Assembly (NCBI GenBank): GCA_051453625.1
Contig: JBOZIK010000001.1
Location: 73,568,170-73,632,169, forward strand
Direction: 5' to 3'
Length of the DNA stretch: 64,000 bases
From: Welwitschia mirabilis
Taxonomy: Eukaryota > Gnetophyta > Gnetopsida > Welwitschiales
Part shown: piece by piece, positions 58,841-64,000 of the stretch
How positions within the stretch are numbered: position 1 is the first letter of the stretch
How the letters are laid out: every line of letters starts with the position of its first letter
Made by a program: the position numbers and the translations under genes
The notes under the pieces: generated by a model
Seen by the model: only the letters and a program-made list of their open reading frames with translations
The model's database searches: none
Told to the model about the DNA's origin: nothing

Positions 58841-59581
58841 CTGTATGCTATCTTATTTTCTCACTTAGCTCCTTGGTATGCTGACATTGTAAATTACATG
58901 GTGACTATGAAAGCTCCTCCATGTTGGAATCACAATCAATGCAAAACTTTTATTCATAGAATCAGTGACTATGAATGGAATGAGCCTCATCTTTATAGAC
59001 ATTACAAAGATCAAATTATGTGTAAATATGTGCTTGAATGGGAAACACTAGAAATCTTAAAAATTTATAATGGTGGAGCTTGTGGCGGATACTTTAGTGA
59101 TCAAAAGACTGCCATAAAAATTCTTTACTTTGGTTTTTATTGGTCTACTCTTTTTAAAGATTCATTTGACTTTTATTGGAAGTGTAATGAATGTGAACCT
59201 TTTGATTATTGGGGAATCAACTTTGTAGGTCCAATTATGCCATCTTCCAATTAGAAAAATTATATCCTAGTAGCTGTGAAATGTCACTAAATGGGTTGAA
59301 GCTGCTCCTACCATTAAAAATGATACTCAAACTATTTACAACTTTGTTTGAACTTATATTTTCAATGATTTAGTTTTCCATGAACTATCATTAGTGATCA
59401 AGAAACTCACTTTATTAATCACCTCTTCTAAAAACTTCTTCTATCCATTGGTGTTAAACATAGAATTGCTTATAAGTATCATCCTCAAACTAATAGTTAA
59501 GTGAAAAATGCAAATAGAGAGATCAAGAAAATGCTTCAAAAATTAGTCTCTATCAATAAGAAGACTTGGTCCTCTAAACGT
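58841..59581 (+). pseudogene. pol: Element F integrase, interrupted by a gap
   Basis: The N-terminus is open from 58898 for 118 codons: MVTMKAPPCWNHNQCKTFIH, HKDQIMCKYV-like sequence, GGACGGYFSDQKTAIKILYF, GFYWSTLFKDSFDFYWKCNE, and FDYWGINFVGPIMPSSN. The zinc-site half is complete in outline. The first catalytic Asp (W-G-I-D-F) is Asn. After a frame change, ISDQETHF near 59393 holds the second Asp, and QTNS, stop, VKNANREIKKMLQKLVSIN the third site with Lys for Glu. The sequence ends at the 100-N gap. Confidence 0.85.
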
Positions 59582-59681
59582 NNNNNNNNNNNNNNNNNNN
59601 NNNNNNNNNNNNNNNNNNNNNNNNNNNNNNNNNNNNNNNNNNNNNNNNNNNNNNNNNNNNNNNNNNNNNNNNNNNNNNNNN
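59582..59681. other. 100-N gap joining elements F and G
   Basis: Exactly 100 N. Left is integrase of F; right is the end of a protease from a sister copy in the same direction. It is a scaffolding gap of unknown size. Confidence 0.9.
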
Positions 59682-60066
59682 AATTGAAATCAACATTATT
59701 TTACAACATCAACCATAGAAGAGAGATTGATCATGATTCATGAACCAACTTTACCTGATGACCCTACTAAAATAAACTATTTTAAGTCTAAGGATGAAGA
59801 ACATGAAAAATGGAAAGAAGATCAACATCTTTACTCAATAGAGAAACTTGTCGAAGAGTGTCATCCCACATATGTCATCCCAATGACATATGAGATGATA
59901 GACTAGCATATCATCCATGAGATTAAGAAATTACCTCAAGGTCTAAAATACATTTTTCTTTCTATAAATCAAATGAAACCCTTGATAATTAATGACCTTT
60001 TCACTTCTTAATAAGAATCAAATTTGATTTCACTCTTAAAATCAAAGGAAAANNNNNNNNNNNNNN
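59682..60066 (+). pseudogene. pol: Element G: protease tail and RT lead-in
   Basis: It aligns closely with 57130-57500 of F: the LQHQP-like segment, RLIMIHEPTLPDDPTK, EDQHLYSIEKLVEECHPTYV and LPQGLKYIFLSINQMKPLII. Here the acidic tail also contains TGTCATCCCACATATGTCAT as in F. A 14-N gap closes it at 60053-60066. Confidence 0.75.
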
Positions 60067-60840
60067 CCTAAATAAGACTAAATCTAGCCCTTAAAAAAAT
60101 CATTAAAGATAAAATCATTAAACTTATGGATGCTGGAATTATATATGCCATAGCTGATAGTGAGTGGATTAGTCATTTAACAGTAGTTCCAAAGAAAGGA
60201 GGGAAATAGAGAATGTGCATCAACTTTAGAAAACTCAATGAGGTCACTAAAAAATATCATTGCTCTTTATCCTTTCTTGATCAAGTTCTTGATATAATCC
60301 AAGGTCATGACTACTATTGTTTTTTTGATGGATACAGTGGCTATAATCAAATGTGCATAGCAAGTAAAGACTAAGCTAAAACTACTTTGACATCTTCCTT
60401 TGGCATTTTTGCTTTCAAATGAATGCCATTTGGACTTTGCAATGCCCTTAGAACATTTTGAAAAGTCATGATGGAAATGCTTTTTGATATGATAGAAGAC
60501 TTTATTGAAATATTTATGGATGACTTTTCCATTTTTAGTGATACTTTTGAATAAACTATAGTGAGATTAGAAAAAGTACTAAGTCAATGTATTGAAATTG
60601 GTTTACACTTGAGTTGGAAAAAGACTTTTCTCCTTATCTAACATGGAATTATTTCAGGCTATCACATTTCAAAAGAAGGGATTAGGATGGACCCCTCAAA
60701 AGTAGATATCGTTAAGAACCTTAGCCCTTCAACTAATGTTAAACAAGTTAGATATTTCCTTGGATATGCTAGATTTTATTGATGATTCATTCATGACTAT
60801 GCTAAAACTTGTAATCCTCTTCACTTCTTACTTGAAAAAG
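60067..60840 (+). pseudogene. pol: Element G reverse transcriptase
   Basis: The best-kept RT of the window. In order: NPALKKIIKDKIIKLMDAGI-like, IYAIADSEWISHLTVVPKKG, MCINFRKLNEVTKKYHCSLS, FLDQVLDIIQGHDYYCFFDG, YSGYNQMCIASKD, TTLTSSFGIFAFK, MPFGLCNALRTF, and the catalytic IEIFMDDFSIFSD with both Asp present. The thumb has GYHISKEGIRMDPSKVDIVK and YFLGYARFY. A handful of stops remain, mostly TAA/TAG/TGA at positions expected to be Gln, Trp or Arg. Confidence 0.9.
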
Positions 60841-61350
60841 ATGTCAAATTCGAGTGGACTGATTATTGCCAACTTGCTTTGAAAACTTTTTAACAAAAAC
60901 ATCTCTTCTGAACCTATTGTCATGGATCTTGATTGGAATAAAGACTTTAAAATTATGTGTGATGCAAGCACCATTGCTGTAGGAGGGGTTATTAGCCAAA
61001 AATATGAGAATGGTTTCAAAGTAATATCTTATCTTATTAAAACTTTGTTAAGTATCCTATCCAACTATACTACCACTAAGAGAGAAATGCTTACTATTAC
61101 CTTTTGCTTAGACCATCTTCAACATTATATTTTGGGTTTTTACATCAATATCTACACAAACCATGTATCTGTCAGCTATCTTATGACTAAAAAAGATTTA
61201 AGTACTAGACTTATTAGGTGGATCTTTATGATGCAAGAATTTAATCTTAGCATCATTAATAAGGCTAGAAAACATAACAGTATTACTGATAATATTTCTT
61301 GACTTTCTTGATCCTATGATGAATCTCCCATTAATGACTCCTTTCTTGAT
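60841..61350 (+). pseudogene. pol: Element G RNase H, 126 codons open
   Basis: Open from 60922 to 61302: MDLDWNKDFKIMCDASTIAV (catalytic Asp in C-D-A-S), GGVISQKYENGFKVISYLIK, the TTKREMLTI block with the catalytic Glu, INIYTNHVSVSYLMTKKDLS and FNLSIINKARKHNSITDNIS. In Y-T-N-H the second Asp (Y-T-D-H) has become Asn. The ATG is internal to pol. The minus-strand frame 60828-61019 is a shadow. Confidence 0.85.
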
Positions 61351-62515
61351 GAATAACTCTTTGCAAGTAGACAATTGTATGCTATCTCATCTTATCATCC
61401 CACTCTTTGGTATGCTAACATCGTGAATTACCTGGTAACTATGAAAACTCCTCAGCATTGGAACCATAATTAAAGTAAAAATTTTCTCCATAGGATTGGT
61501 GACTATGAATGGAATGAGCCTTATCTTTATAGACATTGCAAAGATTAACTTATGCATAATTTTGTGCTTAAATGGGAAACGTTAAAAATCTTAAAAATTC
61601 ATCATGGTGGAGTTTGTGGGGGATACTTTAGTGGCTAAAATACCACTATAAAAATTCTTTACTTTGGTTTTTATTGCAACTCTTTTCAAAGATTCATTTG
61701 ACTTTGCTTGGAGGTGTGATGCTTGTCAATGCTTTGGTATCCTAACTTGGTCTTATGATATGNNNNNNNNNNNNNNNNNNNNNNNNNNNNNNNNNNNNNN
61801 NNNNNNNNNNNNNNNNNNNNNNNNNNTTACACCACCTTTCAATGAGAAAAATTATATCTTGGTAGCTGTGGATTATGTTACTAAGTGGGTTGAAGCTATT
61901 ATGACCACAAAAAATGATGCCCGAACCATTTGCAACTTTGTTGAAACTTATATTTTTTTAATGATTTGGTTTTCCATGAATTATCATTAGTGATCAAGGA
62001 ACTCACTTCGTTAATTATCTCTTTCAAAAACTTCTTTTATCCATTAGTGTTAAACATAGAATTGCTTGTGCCTATCATCCTTAAACCAATGATCAAGATG
62101 AAAATGCAAATAGAAAGATCAACAAAATGCTTCAAAAATTAGTTTCTATTAATAAAAAGACTTGGTACTATAAACTTAATGATGTTCTTTGGGCTTACCA
62201 TACTACTTGGCATAACTCTCTAGGTTTCTCACCCTATGAACTAGTGTATGGTAAAGTATGTATTTTACCAGTTGATGTTTGCTATAATTCTTATCAATCC
62301 ACCCATCAACTTAACTTGGTTAACTTAAATGAAAATCTTAAAATCCATATAGCCTAACTCGACCATTTAGATGAGAAATGTAATCATGACTTACATTATC
62401 AGCTTATTCATAAAACTCAGGCCAAGTTCTAACATGGTAAAAAGATTATTCATAAATAGTTTAAACCTGGCCAACTTATCTTGTTGTATAATACTCGAGT
62501 ATACCTTTTACCCAA
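61351..62515 (+). pseudogene. pol: Element G integrase, cut by LTR H
   Basis: N-terminal half: YPTLWYANIVNYLVTMKTPQ-like, HHGGVCGGYFSG, ILYFGFYC, and LFKDSFDFAWRCDACQ. The first catalytic site lies in the gap 61763-61826. Then NYILVAVDYVTKWVEAI, and from 61983 ISDQGTHFVNYLFQKLLLSI with the second Asp. The third site reads NDQDENANRKINKMLQKLVS, where Glu is kept, unlike in A and F. The C-terminal part is open at 62127-62357: WAYHTTWHNSLGFSPYELVY and GKVCILPVDVCYNS. It continues to LLYNTRVYLLPN and is cut at 62516. Confidence 0.85.
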
Positions 62516-63661
62516 TGTTGTAGTGTAAATTTATGCAATTTGAAAAGCACTTAGATAACCTATAGATTATGTAAATTGTAGAAAACACACTCTAGTATAG
62601 ATGGGAGTTCATCCAAATGTTGTAATCCAACAAAGGCTCTAGGCTTAGAGTTAGAGAATTGATTTGCCAAAGTATTTTTATTATTTTTATCTTATAAAAA
62701 CTAAAAGGAAATACACAAGTAAATGCAATGCTAAATAGAAATGAAATGCAAGTGAACAGAAGTGGAAATGAAAGTGAAATAGAAATGGATCCTAATTAGA
62801 TTTTAGTCTTTATATCACAAAGACTACTTTCTCTATAACTTATATCCATTAAGAAGAGTATCTACTAGTTCTTCACTAACATAAACTATGAGATCTATCT
62901 AAGTAAGAATATGCGATATGCGATATGAAATTAAATGAAGTACAATGTAATATACTACTACTAATCAAGATCAATCTTAACAAAGGTTGCCCTTAAGATC
63001 TAAATAAACCATAGATTTTCACTGAATTATGACCAACTTAAATCATAAAAAAAACATTCACAATATTAAAATAAAATAGAAAATTGTATTAATCCAAAGA
63101 TAACTTAGAAAAACATTCACTTACAACTAGAACAATAGCATCTTAATGAAAGAGACAAATCCTGACATCAAAGAGACTCCTTTCTGCAGCATGGGATGAA
63201 TCTCTCACCCTTCAATCCTCCATTACAAGTATTGGGTACAAAAATATAGGTTGAAAATGAAGGAGGAGAAGGGTATTTATAGTTTTTCACTTTAAGATTT
63301 GGAGGCAAAACCCCAAAGGCAAAAATAGAAATCCTAATGACCCACATGATTTTTTTGATCCCATTTACAATGATATTTATGGCAAACATGTGAAAATAGT
63401 TGTTGTCTCGATTGTCATCCACACGACAAAGGGGACAATGACACCTAAACTACTTGGGTTGCATGCCCATGTAATACTATCTAGTCCATGGGTTATCTAT
63501 GTATGTTACTGATGTTGTTGTCTTGTCTATTATCTGGATGACTGAGTGGATGATGCCCTATTATCATGTGCTTCATGTGCTACTATTAGCACCACAGGCT
63601 CTGCCCGTCTAATCGTCCTATGTATCATGAGGACGACTGAGGGGACAACAATATTCTTTTA
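62516..63661 (-). repeat. LTR H, minus strand, inserted in integrase of G
   Basis: It begins on the plus strand TGTTGTAGTGTAAATTTATG, the reverse complement of an LTR end. The flank on that side is integrase of G, not a primer site, so this is a 3' LTR or a solo LTR. A TATA-like stretch lies at 63273-63282 on the minus strand and the conserved block at 63150-63235. U3 resembles element F. The far end lies in the gap at 63662-63761. Confidence 0.8.
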
Positions 63662-63761
63662 NNNNNNNNNNNNNNNNNNNNNNNNNNNNNNNNNNNNNNN
63701 NNNNNNNNNNNNNNNNNNNNNNNNNNNNNNNNNNNNNNNNNNNNNNNNNNNNNNNNNNNNN

Positions 63762-64000
63762 ATGCAAGTAACTGGGAATGGAATAAACATGCAAGGAAAA
63801 TGGAATAGAAATGAAAATGAAAATAGATCGTACTTAGATCTTAGCCTTTCTATCACAAAGGCTACTTCTCTATAACTTATATCAAAGAAGAAGAGTATTC
63901 ACTAGTTCTTAGTCAATATAAACTATGAGATATACCCAAGTAAGACTTGAAATGCAATATGAAAAGAAAGAAATAAACAATACAAATCTATTCTAATAAA
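63762..64000 (-). repeat. Second LTR copy of the F/H subfamily, minus strand
   Basis: The segment aligns with 62740-62950 of LTR H, including the blocks TCTATCACAAAGGCTACTT and AACTTATATC(A/C). It starts mid-LTR after a 100-N gap and runs off the window. It is either the other LTR of H or a duplicated contig end. Confidence 0.7.

Larger units (their letters stand above)
52853..59581 (+). mobile_element. Element F: Athila-type element, 5' LTR to integrase
   Basis: It carries LTR, primer site, leader, gag, protease, RT, RNase H and most of integrase in the right order and on one strand. It is inserted in RT of element D. The right end runs into a 100-N gap, after which a second copy (G) starts in its protease tail, so the 3' end of F is unknown. 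The LTR subfamily (1369 bp) differs from A/D and B/C/E and is shared with H. Confidence 0.85.

Overview
The window is plant nuclear repeat DNA, very AT-rich, and I found no host gene, rRNA, tRNA or CRISPR in it. Almost everything that can be named is a decayed LTR retrotransposon. Most copies are Ty3/gypsy elements of the Athila type: a tRNA-Asp-like primer site, LTRs of about 1.1-1.4 kb, the order gag-protease-RT-RNase H-integrase, and extra sequence 3' of integrase. Two Ty1/copia relics lie near the left end. Frames are broken by stops and frameshifts throughout, many of them TAA or TAG where a glutamine codon is expected. This is what old, methylated plant heterochromatin looks like. The species cannot be told from this sequence.

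Layout. 1-2760: AT-rich, nothing recognised. 2760-6700: two copia relics, the second with a Met-type primer site at 4368. 6700-8600: an LTR-like region. 8628-27770: an old Athila element (K) with gag, protease, RT, RNase H and integrase relics. Its gag is split by a complete 12.5-kb Athila-type element (A, 9496-22029) that is flanked by a perfect 5-bp duplication, TATAC. K also carries a minus-strand LTR-like insert at about 22.6-24.0 kb. 28953-36495 (C) and 38009-47158 (B) are two minus-strand elements of one family. Both keep LTRs, primer site and polypurine tract but lack RT, RNase H and integrase, and both carry an unidentified ORF in that place. 47365-62515 is a nest: an LTR of the B/C family (E) is broken by element D, D is broken in its RT by element F, and beyond a gap a sister copy (G) is broken in integrase by a minus-strand LTR (H). 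The window ends in another copy of the H-type LTR.

Three LTR subfamilies can be told apart by eye: A/D, B/C/E and F/H. All share a conserved block in the transcribed part of the LTR and dispersed near-palindromes of the form TCATCYRGATGA. The B/C family may depend on RT and integrase from full relatives such as A, F or G; that is inference. Several runs of N, some exactly 100 long, join sequences that look like two copies of the same thing, so the large-scale order at 44.0, 59.6 and 63.7 kb should be treated with caution.
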